Source: Microbacterium sp. XT11
Lineage (GTDB): Bacteria > Actinomycetota > Actinomycetes > Actinomycetales > Microbacteriaceae
Reading direction: 5' to 3'
Assembly: GCF_001513675.1 (NCBI RefSeq)
Contig: NZ_CP013859.1
Span: forward strand, 2,543,081 to 2,607,080
DNA: 64,000 bases
The notes beneath the pieces are model-generated. The model saw only the letters and a list, made by a program, of their open reading frames with translations. It had not been told where the DNA came from and searched no databases. Positions 7,530 to 16,697 of this stretch are shown in pieces; the first letter of the stretch is position 1, and each line of letters opens with the position of its first letter. The position numbers and the translations under genes are program-made.

Positions 7530-8429
7530 GTGACAGTGCCCTCTCCCTACGCCGAGCGGCTGAGCCGTATCCCCGTCGCCCGCCGCGTCGCCGAGGTGCG
7601 CGGCACCGAGACGACGTACTGGGAATACGGCGTCCCGGAAGCGGAGCTGACCATCGTCGCGGTGCATGGGTTCCGCGGTGATCACCACGGCCTCGAACCC
7701 GTCGTCGCCTTCCTTCCCGACGTGCGGGTGATCTCTCCCGATCTTCCCGGCTTCGGCGAGACCGCCCCCGCGCGCGGTCGCACTTACGACGTCGCAGAGT
7801 ACGCCGCGTGGCTCCACGAGTTCGCCGACGGGGTGGCGCCGGGCGCCGTCGTCCTCGGACACTCCTTCGGGTCGATCGTCGCCGCTGCCGCCGTCGCCGG
7901 AGGATTGACCACTCCACGGCTGATCCTCGTGAATCCGATCGGGGCCCCGGCCCTCGAGGGGCCGAAGGGCGTCATGACCCGGCTCGCGGTGCTCTACTAC
8001 GCGTTGGGCGCGCGCCTCCCAGAGCGGCTCGGCACGGCCCTCCTGCGCAACCGCGTGATCGTCCGGATCATGAGCATCGCCATGGCGAAGACCCGCGACC
8101 CCCGCCTGCGCCGGTTCATCCACGATCAGCACGACCGCTACTTCTCGCTGTTCAGCGATCGCGACGCCCTTCGTGATGCCTTCGTCACGAGCGTCTCCCA
8201 CGATGTCAGCGAGTTCGCTCGATCGATCTCGGCTCCGACACTCCTGGTCGCGGCGCAGCGCGATGACATCACCCGGATCGCGGCCGAGCGGCGGCTCGTG
8301 ACGCTCTTCCCCGATGGCGAACTCGTGGAGATCGCCCAGGTCGGTCACCTCATCCACTACGAGGCGCCGGCCGAAGCAGCGGCCGCCGTGCGTCGGTTCC
8401 TCAGGATTCCCGTCGCGCCAACCCGATGA
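7530..8429 (+). CDS. Alpha/beta fold hydrolase
   Basis: A 299-residue serine hydrolase. The oxyanion-hole HG is in VAVHGFRGDHHG, the nucleophile elbow is GHSFGS, the acid residue is likely in AQRDDITR, and the catalytic His is in VGHLIHYE. It has no signal peptide, so it is cytoplasmic. The start is a GTG at 7530. Its last 29 bp overlap the end of the convergent Lrp/AsnC gene. The substrate is not predictable; esterase, lactonase and C-C hydrolase members all look like this. Confidence 0.88.
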   Translation: MTVPSPYAERLSRIPVARRVAEVRGTETTYWEYGVPEAELTIVAVHGFRGDHHGLEPVVAFLPDVRVISPDLPGFGETAPARGRTYDVAEYAAWLHEFADGVAPGAVVLGHSFGSIVAAAAVAGGLTTPRLILVNPIGAPALEGPKGVMTRLAVLYYALGARLPERLGTALLRNRVIVRIMSIAMAKTRDPRLRRFIHDQHDRYFSLFSDRDALRDAFVTSVSHDVSEFARSISAPTLLVAAQRDDITRIAAERRLVTLFPDGELVEIAQVGHLIHYEAPAEAAAAVRRFLRIPVAPTR

Positions 8430-8874
8430 GCCCTGCGACGCGGAAGGGGATGACCTCACCCATCGCGAGCGATGTCTCGGTTCGCTCGACGCCGTCGATC
8501 GAGAGGATCCGCGCGTCGGTGTCGAAGAGGTGACGTGCGTCACGGCATGCGACACGGGCGAGGAGATCGATCGAGCCGCTCAGGCCATGAGCCTGAACGA
8601 TCTCAGGAATGCGTGAGAGCTCGTTGATGATTCGCGGCAGCTCGGTCTGGCGCACCCCGATGCTGACGAATGCGTGCAGCGGGAAGCCGAGGACATCGGG
8701 GGAGAAGGAGCGCTCGTAGGACAGGAAGATCCCGCTCTGCTCGAGGCGGGCCATCCTCGCCTGGATCGTGTTGCGCGACAGACCGAGGTTCTCCGCCAAG
8801 GCGACGATCGTGATGCGCGGGTCTTCGGCAAGCGCGGCGAGGAGTTCGAGATCGATGCGGTCCAGTCCGGGCAT
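8401..8874 (-). CDS. Lrp/AsnC family transcriptional regulator
   Basis: A 157-residue regulator with an N-terminal winged helix (LDRIDLELLAAL, VALAENLGLSRNTIQARMARLE) and a C-terminal RAM ligand-binding domain (residues about 65-145, with GSIDLLARVACRD). It is divergent from bkdA with a 168-bp gap. Lrp-type BkdR proteins commonly activate branched-chain dehydrogenase operons in response to branched-chain amino acids, so control of the neighbouring bkd genes is the natural inference. Three GCTCAA-type sites lie in the gap. Confidence 0.92.
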   Translation of the reverse strand: MPGLDRIDLELLAALAEDPRITIVALAENLGLSRNTIQARMARLEQSGIFLSYERSFSPDVLGFPLHAFVSIGVRQTELPRIINELSRIPEIVQAHGLSGSIDLLARVACRDARHLFDTDARILSIDGVERTETSLAMGEVIPFRVAGLIGLARRES

Positions 8875-8920
8875 AGTGCCAAAGAGTAGCAGTGCTCTCC
8901 TCGCGCTGTCTTAGCAACAT

Positions 8921-8973
8921 GCTCAAGACGTCGCGGAATGCTTGAGCGAGGTGTGCAGCGGACGTACGCTCAA
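8921..8973. promoter_or_regulatory. Putative Lrp/AsnC operator: three GCTCAA half-sites
   Basis: GCTCAA at 8921-8926, its inverse TTGAGC at 8942-8947 and GCTCAA again at 8968-8973. The first two form a 7-bp inverted repeat (8921-8927 with 8941-8947) with centres 21 bp apart, two helical turns. The position between the regulator and bkdA fits autoregulation and bkd control. Confidence 0.5.
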
Positions 8974-9042
8974 TGCACTCGGCGACGACGCCGGGTCACG
9001 ACGTGCACTGCCCCACGAGGGCGGCCGCGAACGAGGAGGACG

Positions 9043-10161
9043 ATGATGTCACCGCAGATCACTCCCATTGCAGATACGGCGCAGGACCTCGAACTCTCCG
9101 AGCGCATCCTCGCTCCCGACGGCACGCGCTTGAGCAATCCTCGGCTCGACGGGTATGTGGCCGATGTCGACGCGTCCGTGTTGCGCTCGCTCCTGCGGGA
9201 CATGGTGATCCTGCGCCGGATCGACGCCGAGGGTGTCGCTCTGCAGCGGCAGGGCCAGCTCGGCCTCTGGGCGCCGTGCCAGGGCCAGGAGGCGACGCAG
9301 ATCGGCACGGCCAGAGCCCTCGCGCCGCAGGACTACATCTTCCCGAGCTACCGCGAGACCGGCGTCATCTACGCGCGCGGCGCGCAACCCGCGGACTACG
9401 TGCGCATGTGGCGGGGCGAGGAGGGCGCGGCGTACGACCCGGCCGCGTTGCGGGTCGCGCCCCTGCAGATCATCATCGGCGCGCAGACACTGCACGCCGT
9501 CGGCTACGCCATCGGGATCAAGCATGACGGCGCCGACGAGGTCGCGGTCACGTATTTCGGCGACGGCGCGACGAGCCAGGGCGACGTGAACGAGGCGATG
9601 ATCTTCGCCTCGTCGTACCAGGCGCCCGTGGTGTTCGTGTGCCAGAACAACCACTGGGCGATCTCCGAACCTGTCGCGGTGCAGTCGCAGTTCCCCATCG
9701 CCGGCAGGGCCCCCGGCTTCGGCATCCCGAGTCTCCGCGTCGACGGCAACGATGTGCTCGCGTGCATGGCCGCCATGCGGTGGGCGCTCGAGCACGCGCG
9801 CGCGGGCAGAGGACCGGCATACATCGAAGCGGTGACCTATCGCATGGGGCCGCACACCACGGCGGACGACCCGACGCGGTATCGCACGGAGGCGGAGCTG
9901 GAGGCCTGGCGCTCGCGCGACCCGATCGCGCGCCTCGAAGCCCATCTGCGGGCCGCAGGCGAGCTCACCGACGAGCAGGCGGCGGAGCACCGTCAGGCGG
10001 CCGACGCCCTCGCGGCGCAGATGCGCGCGGCGTGCCTCGGCATGGTCACCCGCCCGCCGCTCGCGGTGTTCGACGGGGTCTACGCCGAGCCGCACACCGG
10101 ATTGCAGCGGCAGCGCGACGAGTACGCGGCGTACCTGGCGACGTTCGAGGGAGAGGCGTGA
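9043..10161 (+). CDS. bkdA: Branched-chain 2-oxoacid dehydrogenase E1 alpha subunit (PDH E1-alpha-like)
   Basis: Thiamine-diphosphate decarboxylase subunit that starts oxidative decarboxylation of branched 2-oxoacids. The TPP motif begins GDGATSQGDVNEAM near residue 173 and closes with QNNHWAISEP. Other family signatures are GQEATQIG and the phosphorylation-loop region YRMGPHTTADDPTRYR. It is 372 residues from the ATG at 9043; the ATG at 9046 has better spacing from the GAGGAGG site. E1 beta and E2 follow directly. A generic label of pyruvate dehydrogenase E1 alpha is common, but the Lrp gene and the leucine-catabolic neighbours favour branched-chain substrates. Confidence 0.9.
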   Translation: MMSPQITPIADTAQDLELSERILAPDGTRLSNPRLDGYVADVDASVLRSLLRDMVILRRIDAEGVALQRQGQLGLWAPCQGQEATQIGTARALAPQDYIFPSYRETGVIYARGAQPADYVRMWRGEEGAAYDPAALRVAPLQIIIGAQTLHAVGYAIGIKHDGADEVAVTYFGDGATSQGDVNEAMIFASSYQAPVVFVCQNNHWAISEPVAVQSQFPIAGRAPGFGIPSLRVDGNDVLACMAAMRWALEHARAGRGPAYIEAVTYRMGPHTTADDPTRYRTEAELEAWRSRDPIARLEAHLRAAGELTDEQAAEHRQAADALAAQMRAACLGMVTRPPLAVFDGVYAEPHTGLQRQRDEYAAYLATFEGEA

Positions 10162-10163
10162 CC

Positions 10164-11174
10164 ATGACCGAGCTCACCTTGGGCAAAGCGCTCGGCGCCG
10201 GACTGCGGCGGGCGCTGCGCGACGACGACAAGGTCGTGCTCCTCGGCGAGGACATCGGCCGACTCGGCGGTGTCTTCCGCATCACCGACGGTCTCCTCGA
10301 CGAGTTCGGACCGACGCGGGTCATCGACACCCCGCTGGCAGAGTCCGGGATCGTCGGGACGGCCGTGGGGCTCGCCTTCCGCGGCTACCGGCCGGGGGTC
10401 GAGATCCAGTTCGACGGCTTCGTCTACCCGGCGTTCGACCAGATCGTGTCGCAGGTCGCCAAACTCCACTACCGCACGCAGGGGCGGGTGAAGATGCCGA
10501 TCACCATCCGCATCCCGTGGGCCGGCGGAATCGGCGCGGCGGAGCACCACTCGGAGTCGCCCGAGGCGTACTTCGTGCATACGGCCGGGCTGCGCGTCAT
10601 CGCAGTGTCGAGCCCCGAAGACGCGTACCGCAGCCTGCGGCAGGCGATCGCGTGTGATGATCCGGTGATCTTCTTCGAGCCGAAGCGGCTGTATCACCAC
10701 AAGGGCGAGGTGGACCTGGGGGCGCCGCTGGCGGATGCTCCGCCCATGGGGCTCGCCCGTGTCGTGCGCGAGGGCAGCGACGCAACGGTCCTCACCTATG
10801 GGGCGATGGTGACGACGGCGCTCCAGGCTGCGGAAGCCGCCGAGGACGAGGACATCTCGCTCGAGGTCATCGACCTGCGATCGCTGTCCCCTGTCGACTA
10901 CGGCACCGTTGCGGCATCCGTCCGCAAGACGGGCCGGGTCGTCGTGGCACATGAGGCGTCCCGCGAGGCCGGGGTGGCCGCCGAGGTCATCGCGAGTGTC
11001 ACCGAACTCTGCTTCGAGTACCTCGAGTCCGCACCCGTGCGGGTGACGGGCCACGATGTTCCGTATCCTCCGGCGAAGCTGGAGAAGTACCACCTGCCCG
11101 ATCTCGATCGCATCCTGGACGCGGTCGACCGGGTCCTCGATCGTCCGCACAGCGTGTCAGGAGCCGACGCATGA
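10164..11174 (+). CDS. bkdB: Branched-chain 2-oxoacid dehydrogenase E1 beta subunit
   Basis: The 336-residue beta subunit completes the E1 heterotetramer. Motifs seen are LGEDIGRLGGVFRIT, DTPLAESGIVGTAVGLAFRG, the FDQIVSQVAKLHYRTQG stretch and IPWAGGIGAAEHHSES. The transketolase C-terminal domain holds EVIDLRSLSPVD and VVVAHEASREAG. The start is the ATG at 10164, with GAGGGAGAGG upstream; a GTG at 10158 overlapping the bkdA stop is the alternative. It overlaps bkdC by 4 bp, so translation is probably coupled. Confidence 0.92.
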   Translation: MTELTLGKALGAGLRRALRDDDKVVLLGEDIGRLGGVFRITDGLLDEFGPTRVIDTPLAESGIVGTAVGLAFRGYRPGVEIQFDGFVYPAFDQIVSQVAKLHYRTQGRVKMPITIRIPWAGGIGAAEHHSESPEAYFVHTAGLRVIAVSSPEDAYRSLRQAIACDDPVIFFEPKRLYHHKGEVDLGAPLADAPPMGLARVVREGSDATVLTYGAMVTTALQAAEAAEDEDISLEVIDLRSLSPVDYGTVAASVRKTGRVVVAHEASREAGVAAEVIASVTELCFEYLESAPVRVTGHDVPYPPAKLEKYHLPDLDRILDAVDRVLDRPHSVSGADA

Positions 11175-12535
11175 TCGCAGAATTCCGTCTCCCCGACCTG
11201 GGGGAAGGGCTCACCGAGGCCGAGGTCGTGCAGTGGCTCGTGGCGCCAGGAGACGCCGTCGCGCTGAACCAGACCCTTGCAGAGGTCGAGACGGCGAAGG
11301 CCGTCGTCGAACTCCCCTCACCGTACGAGGGCACGGTGTCAGCGCTCCACGCCGACGCGGGGGAGACCGTCGCCGTCGGTGCTCCGCTCATCGCCTTCGA
11401 GGTGGACGGCGGCGGCGCACCGGAAGGCCCGGATGCCGCGGCAGAGGAGCGTGCGCAGCCGAACCTCGTCGGCTACGGTGCAGCTCCCGCCACAGGTGCA
11501 AGACCGGCGCGGCGTGCACGGCGCGTCGGCGCCAAGGCCTCGACCACGGACACCGCCGTTCTCGAGGCGGCTCCGCACGATGCCGTGCCTGCAGCGCCGG
11601 CCGAGGCTGTCGTCGAACGGCCGCGTTCCACCCCGCCTGTGCGCGCCTATGCCAAGAGACTCGGCATCGACCTCGCGTTGGTGGCCGCCACGGTGGGAGA
11701 CCGTCTGATCACCAGGGACGACGTGGACGCCTTCGCCCAGGGCCGAGGAACCGGGCGTGTACTCGGTACGTCGTCGGCACCGGCGGGAACCGTCGATGAT
11801 GCGCGCGCGTGGGACGAGGCGCGCCATGGCGGTGAACGCGAGGTGCGCATCCCCATCCGCGGCGTGCGCAAGCACACGGCGGCCGCCATGGTGCAGAGCG
11901 CTTTCACGGCGCCGCATGTGACGGTGTTCCACACGGTCGACGTCACCGCGACGATGGACCTGATCGCGACGCTCAAGAACGATCGCTCCCTCGCCGAGCA
12001 GCGCATCGGCCCGCTCGCGGTCGTGGCGAAAGCGGTGTGCCTCGCGCTGAGCAGGGCGCCAGGGCTGAACTCGCGATGGGACGAGGAGGCGGGTGAGATC
12101 GTGCAGCACCGCTACGTGGATCTCGGCATCGCCGCGGCGACCGACCGCGGCCTGATCGTCCCGATCATCCGCGACGCCGACACGCTGTCGCTCGCCGAGC
12201 TCGCCGGCGCCATCCGCGCCCTGGCGGACACGGCCCGCGCAGGAAAGACGACCCCGGCGGATCTCGCGGGTGGCACGTTCTCGCTCTCGAACATCGGCGT
12301 GTTCGGGGTCGATGCGGGCACGCCGATCCTGCCGCCTGGTCAGTCGGGCATCCTCGCGATCGGTGCCGTGCGACGTCAGCCGTGGGAGCACCGTGGCGAG
12401 ATCGCGCTGCGGCAGACCATGACGCTGAGCCTGTCGTTCGACCATCGGATCGTCGATGGTGCTGAGGGCGCCAGCTTCCTCAAGGATGTCGCGGACCTGC
12501 TGGAGGAGCCGGGTCGCGCCATGCTCTTCAGATAG
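11171..12535 (+). CDS. bkdC: Branched-chain 2-oxoacid dehydrogenase E2 (dihydrolipoyl acyltransferase)
   Basis: A 454-residue acyltransferase core. There is one lipoyl domain at residues 1-80 with modified Lys43 in VETAKAVVEL. A linker follows, then a peripheral subunit-binding domain (about 157-190, VRAYAKRLGIDLALV) and the catalytic domain, with active-site His425 and Asp429 in DHRIVDG. It transfers the acyl group to CoA to give isovaleryl-, isobutyryl- or 2-methylbutyryl-CoA. No E3 gene is in the window, so lipoamide dehydrogenase must come from elsewhere. Its 3' end overlaps the convergent TetR gene by 8 bp. Confidence 0.92.
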   Translation: MIAEFRLPDLGEGLTEAEVVQWLVAPGDAVALNQTLAEVETAKAVVELPSPYEGTVSALHADAGETVAVGAPLIAFEVDGGGAPEGPDAAAEERAQPNLVGYGAAPATGARPARRARRVGAKASTTDTAVLEAAPHDAVPAAPAEAVVERPRSTPPVRAYAKRLGIDLALVAATVGDRLITRDDVDAFAQGRGTGRVLGTSSAPAGTVDDARAWDEARHGGEREVRIPIRGVRKHTAAAMVQSAFTAPHVTVFHTVDVTATMDLIATLKNDRSLAEQRIGPLAVVAKAVCLALSRAPGLNSRWDEEAGEIVQHRYVDLGIAAATDRGLIVPIIRDADTLSLAELAGAIRALADTARAGKTTPADLAGGTFSLSNIGVFGVDAGTPILPPGQSGILAIGAVRRQPWEHRGEIALRQTMTLSLSFDHRIVDGAEGASFLKDVADLLEEPGRAMLFR

Positions 12536-13121
12536 AGGCGCGCAGCGCGGCCTCCGCCATCGCGGCCAGCACGGCGGCGGTGGCCGCGTGGCGTCGTGAT
12601 GCCGCCCTGGTCGAGTGCGGCGTCGAGTTGATGAGTCCGAAGCATGCCTGCACGCGAAGCCGCAGTTCGTCAGAGGAGGCGTCGAGCAGTGGCGCGAGCG
12701 CGTCGATCCACAAGTCGATGTAGGTGCGCTGCAGCCGCCGGACCTCCGCCCTGTCCGACTCGGCGAGGTGGGCGACGTCGCGGTCCTGCACGCGGATCAC
12801 GTCGGCGTTGCCGAGCGCGAACTCGACGTGGAAGGCGATGAGGGCGCGCACGCGCTCCGCCGCGTCCGACTGGGCCGAAGCGACCGCGGATCCGCCGGAC
12901 ACGAGGTCTTCGCTCACCTTCACGAGCACGGCTCCCAGCAGCGCCTGCTTGCCTGCGAAGTGACGGTACACGGCGGGGCCGGACACGCCGACGGCCGCAC
13001 CGATGTCCTCGAGGCTCACGCCGTTGTAGCCGCGCTCGGCGAAGAGGTGCGCGGCCTCGCGCAGGATGGCGTCGGAGCGCTCCGCCTTCGCGCGGTCTCG
13101 GGCGGTGACCGGGCTTGTCAT
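12528..13121 (-). CDS. TetR family transcriptional regulator
   Basis: A 197-residue repressor with an N-terminal TetR helix-turn-helix: RSDAILREAAHLFAERGYNG, then VSLEDIGAAVGVSGPAVYRHF. The C-terminal ligand domain is unassigned. It sits between bkdC and the carboxylase genes and is divergent from the latter, with two similar palindromes in the gap. The matching TetR in the M. tuberculosis leucine block is Rv2506. The inferred role is repression of the carboxylase-lyase operon and of itself, relieved by an acyl-CoA intermediate. Confidence 0.9.
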   Translation of the reverse strand: MTSPVTARDRAKAERSDAILREAAHLFAERGYNGVSLEDIGAAVGVSGPAVYRHFAGKQALLGAVLVKVSEDLVSGGSAVASAQSDAAERVRALIAFHVEFALGNADVIRVQDRDVAHLAESDRAEVRRLQRTYIDLWIDALAPLLDASSDELRLRVQACFGLINSTPHSTRAASRRHAATAAVLAAMAEAALRASI

Positions 13122-13125
13122 CTCA

Positions 13126-13141
13126 GTTAATCCTCGCTAAC
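13126..13141. promoter_or_regulatory. Secondary TetR operator-like palindrome
   Basis: GTTA-N8-TAAC, a weaker copy of the palindrome at 13154-13169 with the same 16-bp geometry and 28 bp from it. It lies right upstream of the tetR start codon. Confidence 0.45.
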
Positions 13142-13152
13142 CTGAATCAACG

Positions 13153-13170
13153 GGTTAGTGAACACTAACC
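13153..13170. promoter_or_regulatory. TetR operator palindrome
   Basis: Perfect 8-bp inverted repeat GGTTAGTG / CACTAACC around AA, between divergent tetR and the carboxyltransferase gene. Size and position are typical of a TetR-family operator. Confidence 0.75.
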
Positions 13171-13230
13171 GAGAAGGCGGGCGCGGCGCCAGAGCGTCTG
13201 CGCATCACGTGGGTCGAGGAGGACGTCACG

Positions 13231-14784
13231 ATGCCGGCTACCCAGGAATCACTTGCCGCCGAATTGCGCGAGCGACGGCGGTCGGCGGCCAGGGGAGGGC
13301 CAGAAGCCTCGCGGGAGAGGCACGTCGCCCGTGGAAAGCTGCTTCCCCGCGACCGCGTGGCACGAGTGCTCGACGAAGGCAGCCCCTTCCTCGAGGTGTC
13401 GCCGCTCGCCGCCCACGGCATGTACGGAGGAGAGGCCCCAGGCGCCGGTGTCATCGCCGGCATCGGGCTCGTCCACGGCCGCCACGTCATGGTGGTCTGC
13501 AACGACGCGACGGTCAAGGGCGGCACATACTTCCCGCTGACAGTGAAGAAGCACCTGCGCGCGCAGGAGATCGCGCTCGAGAACCGCCTGCCCTGCCTGT
13601 ATCTGGTCGACTCCGGGGGTGCCTTCCTCCCCAAGCAGGATGAGGTGTTCCCCGACCGCGACCACTTCGGGAGGATCTTCTTCAATCAGGCGCGCATGTC
13701 CGCCGCCGGCATCCCGCAGCTCGCCGCCGTTCTCGGCTCCTGCACGGCGGGTGGCGCGTACGTCCCGGCGATGAGCGATGAGACCGTCATCGTCCGCGAC
13801 CAGGGCACCATCTTCCTCGGCGGTCCGCCGCTCGTGAAAGCAGCCATCGGCGAGGTCGTGACCGCCGAAGAGCTCGGAGGTGGTGAGCTGCACGCGCGTC
13901 GCAGCGGCGTCGTCGACCACCTCGCCGACGACGACGAGCACGCACTGGAGATCCTGCGGGACATCGTCGCGACCCTCCCGGCACCCGACGAACCGGCATG
14001 GGAGGTGCTGCCCGGCCGTGACCCCGACGAGCTCTCCTCGCTGTACGACGTCGTCCCCGTCGACGTCAACGCCGGCTACGACGTGCACGAGGTGATCGCC
14101 CGCCTCGTCGACGGCGATTCGTTCCGCGAGTTCAAGGCCGGGTACGGTACGACGCTCGTGACCGGGTTCGCGCGTCTGCACGGTCACCCCATCGGCATCG
14201 TCGCCAACAACGGCGTGCTGTTCAGCGAGTCGGCGCTCAAGGGAGCGCACTTCATCGAGCTCTGCGACCAGCGCGGCATCCCGCTGCTCTTCTTGCAGAA
14301 CATCACAGGGTTCATGGTGGGATCGGATGCCGAGGCTGGCGGCATCGCCAAGGACGGCGCGAAGATGGTCACGGCCGTGGCCACGACCAGGGTGCCGAAG
14401 CTCACGGTCATCATCGGCGGTTCGTTCGGCGCGGGGAACTACTCGATGTGCGGCCGCGCCTACTCTCCGCGCTTCCTCTGGACCTGGCCGGCGAGCCGCA
14501 TCTCCGTGATGGGGGGAACGCAGGCGGCCTCCGTGCTCGCGACCGTCAAAGAGGACCAGCTCGCCGCGCGCGGCGAGTCGTGGACGGCGGAGGAGCGCGA
14601 GGAGTTCGAGGCACCGATCCGCGCACAGTACGAGACCCAGGGGGAGCCGTATTACGCGACGGCCCGGCTCTGGGATGACGGCATCATCGACCCGGCGGAG
14701 ACGCGCGACGTGCTCGGCTTGGCACTCGACGTCGTTGCCCGCAGCCCCCTCCCCGAACCGCGCTTCGGCGTCTTCCGGATGTGA
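13231..14784 (+). CDS. accD1: Methylcrotonyl-CoA carboxylase beta subunit (carboxyltransferase, AccD1-like)
   Basis: A 517-residue carboxyltransferase that moves CO2 from biotin to 3-methylcrotonyl-CoA. It resembles methylcrotonyl- rather than acetyl-/propionyl-CoA carboxylases: [34 protein letters not shown], then [15 protein letters not shown] followed by [11 protein letters not shown]. The [16 protein letters not shown] segment is the second oxyanion pocket. The start ATG at 13231 has a GAGGAGGAC site. It is first in a five-gene run with 4-bp overlaps, preceded by the TetR operators. Propionyl-CoA carboxylase is less likely given the fadE-maoC-citE neighbours. Confidence 0.9.
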   Translation: MPATQESLAAELRERRRSAARGGPEASRERHVARGKLLPRDRVARVLDEGSPFLEVSPLAAHGMYGGEAPGAGVIAGIGLVHGRHVMVVCNDATVKGGTYFPLTVKKHLRAQEIALENRLPCLYLVDSGGAFLPKQDEVFPDRDHFGRIFFNQARMSAAGIPQLAAVLGSCTAGGAYVPAMSDETVIVRDQGTIFLGGPPLVKAAIGEVVTAEELGGGELHARRSGVVDHLADDDEHALEILRDIVATLPAPDEPAWEVLPGRDPDELSSLYDVVPVDVNAGYDVHEVIARLVDGDSFREFKAGYGTTLVTGFARLHGHPIGIVANNGVLFSESALKGAHFIELCDQRGIPLLFLQNITGFMVGSDAEAGGIAKDGAKMVTAVATTRVPKLTVIIGGSFGAGNYSMCGRAYSPRFLWTWPASRISVMGGTQAASVLATVKEDQLAARGESWTAEEREEFEAPIRAQYETQGEPYYATARLWDDGIIDPAETRDVLGLALDVVARSPLPEPRFGVFRM

Positions 14785-16697
14785 GCGAAATGAACTCCCC
14801 ACACCTCTTCGACAGCGTGCTCATCGCGAACCGCGGCGAGATCGCGCGACGCATCATCCGCACGCTCCGACGACTCGGCATCCGCAGCATCGCGATCTAC
14901 AGCGAGGCCGATGCTCATTCGCCCCACGTGCGAGAGGCCGACGACGCTGTTCGCATCGGACCCGCGCCGGCCTCCGAGTCGTATCTGGACATCGACGCCG
15001 TGATCGCGGCCGCACGGGCCACCGGCGCCGCCGCCGTCCATCCGGGGTACGGCTTCCTCTCCGAGAGCGTCGGACTCGCCGAAGCGTGCATCGAGAGCGG
15101 GATCGTCTTCATCGGCCCGTCGGTCGATGCCCTGCAGATCATGGGCGACAAGGCCAGGGCACGCGATCACGTCTCCCGGCACGGCGTCCCCGTCGTCCCC
15201 GGCTTCGACGCCGCGCGGCTGTCGGACGCCGAGATCGAGGAAGAGGCGGATGCCGTCGGCTACCCGCTTCTCGTCAAGCCCAGCGCGGGCGGTGGCGGGA
15301 AGGGGATGGAGGTGGTCAGCAGCCGGAGCGATCTCGCCTCCGCGCTCTCCGCTGCGCGGCGGGTGGCGGCTGCGGCCTTCGGCGACGACTCGCTGATCCT
15401 CGAGCGGCTCATCCGGCGCCCTCGTCACATCGAAGTGCAGGTCTTCGGCGACCGGCACGGACGCGTCATCGCTCTCGGCGAGCGCGAGTGCACGCTGCAG
15501 CGCCGTCATCAGAAGGTCGTCGAAGAGGCGCCTTCTGCCGGCATACCGTCGGCCACCCGCGAGCGGCTGCTGGATGCCGCCGTTCTCGCGGCGGAGAGCG
15601 TCGCGTACGTCGGAGCGGGAACCGTGGAGTTCCTCGTCGACGCCGACGCCCCCGACGCCGTGTTCTTCATCGAGATGAACACGCGACTCCAGGTCGAGCA
15701 TCCGGTCACGGAGGCGGTGACCGGTCTCGACCTCGTGGAGCTGCAGCTCCGCGTCGCCGCAGGCGAGCGGCTGGGGGAACCGCCGGCCCTTCGCGGGCAC
15801 GCCGTCGAGGCGCGGGTGTATGCGGAGTCGCCCGAGCGCGGCTTCCTGCCGTCCACCGGTCGCATCCTCCTGTTCGACCCGCCGTCGGGCGTGCGCGTCG
15901 ACGCGGCGATCGAGACCGGGAGCGAGGTCACGGGCTTCTACGATCCGATGATCGCGAAGGTCGTCGCCTCCGCGGACGACCGCGCCACTGCGCTGCGCAG
16001 CCTCGACGAGGCGCTCGCTCGCACGGTCGTCCTCGGCGTCGAGACGAACATCGCCTTCCTGCGCACGCTGTGCCGCGACGAGCGCGTGGTCGCGGGCGAC
16101 CTCGACACCGGGCTCATCGAGACCCTGCTGCCCGTGCCGGCCGCGCGGCCCGGACCCCGGGTGCTCGCTGCGGCACGTCGTCATCTCGACGAGTCCGCGC
16201 AGCGCCGCAGGTCAGCCGAGATCGCTCGCCGCGCTGGCGCCGTGTGGGCACGCCTCACGGACGACTCCGCACGCACGGTGTCGTTCCTCACGGACGACGG
16301 TGAGGTGCACGACGCGGGAGACGCAGACGGCGGCGGCGCGCGCGTCGCCGAGGACGTCGACGGAGCGCTGTGGGTGGCCGATGAGAGCGGGGCGTTCCGG
16401 CTGCGTCCGCTGGACAGACGAGGGCGGATGCGTGTTCGGCTCGCCGAGAAGGTGCAGGCGGCCGCGGCGACCGACCCGGAGGCGCGTGCGCCGATGCCGG
16501 GGAGCGTCGTCGCCGTGCACGTCGACGATGGGGCCTCGGTGCCGGCTGGCACCGCACTCGTCTCGATCGAGGCGATGAAGATGGAGCACCAGGTGCTCGC
16601 GCCGCACGACGGCACGGTGCAGCTGCTGGTCGCGGTGGGCGACCAGGTGCGGCGCGACCAACCGGTCGCCCGTGTTACGACCCAGGAGGAGCGATGA
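14781..16697 (+). CDS. accA1: Acyl-CoA carboxylase alpha subunit: biotin carboxylase and biotin carrier (AccA1-like)
   Basis: A 638-residue fusion. The biotin carboxylase domain covers about residues 8-450 ([48 protein letters not shown]). A BT-like linker follows, then a C-terminal biotinyl domain with modified Lys600 in EAMKMEHQV. It carboxylates its own biotin with ATP and bicarbonate and pairs with the beta subunit just upstream. The GTG at 14781 overlaps the upstream stop by 4 bp; an ATG at 14790 is an alternative start. Confidence 0.92.
   Translation: MSEMNSPHLFDSVLIANRGEIARRIIRTLRRLGIRSIAIYSEADAHSPHVREADDAVRIGPAPASESYLDIDAVIAAARATGAAAVHPGYGFLSESVGLAEACIESGIVFIGPSVDALQIMGDKARARDHVSRHGVPVVPGFDAARLSDAEIEEEADAVGYPLLVKPSAGGGGKGMEVVSSRSDLASALSAARRVAAAAFGDDSLILERLIRRPRHIEVQVFGDRHGRVIALGERECTLQRRHQKVVEEAPSAGIPSATRERLLDAAVLAAESVAYVGAGTVEFLVDADAPDAVFFIEMNTRLQVEHPVTEAVTGLDLVELQLRVAAGERLGEPPALRGHAVEARVYAESPERGFLPSTGRILLFDPPSGVRVDAAIETGSEVTGFYDPMIAKVVASADDRATALRSLDEALARTVVLGVETNIAFLRTLCRDERVVAGDLDTGLIETLLPVPAARPGPRVLAAARRHLDESAQRRRSAEIARRAGAVWARLTDDSARTVSFLTDDGEVHDAGDADGGGARVAEDVDGALWVADESGAFRLRPLDRRGRMRVRLAEKVQAAAATDPEARAPMPGSVVAVHVDDGASVPAGTALVSIEAMKMEHQVLAPHDGTVQLLVAVGDQVRRDQPVARVTTQEER

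Noticed and set aside
11171..12535. Unusual lipoyl motif VETAKAVVEL instead of ETDKA.
   Set aside because: The ETAKA form is common in branched-chain E2 proteins of actinobacteria, so it is not a defect.
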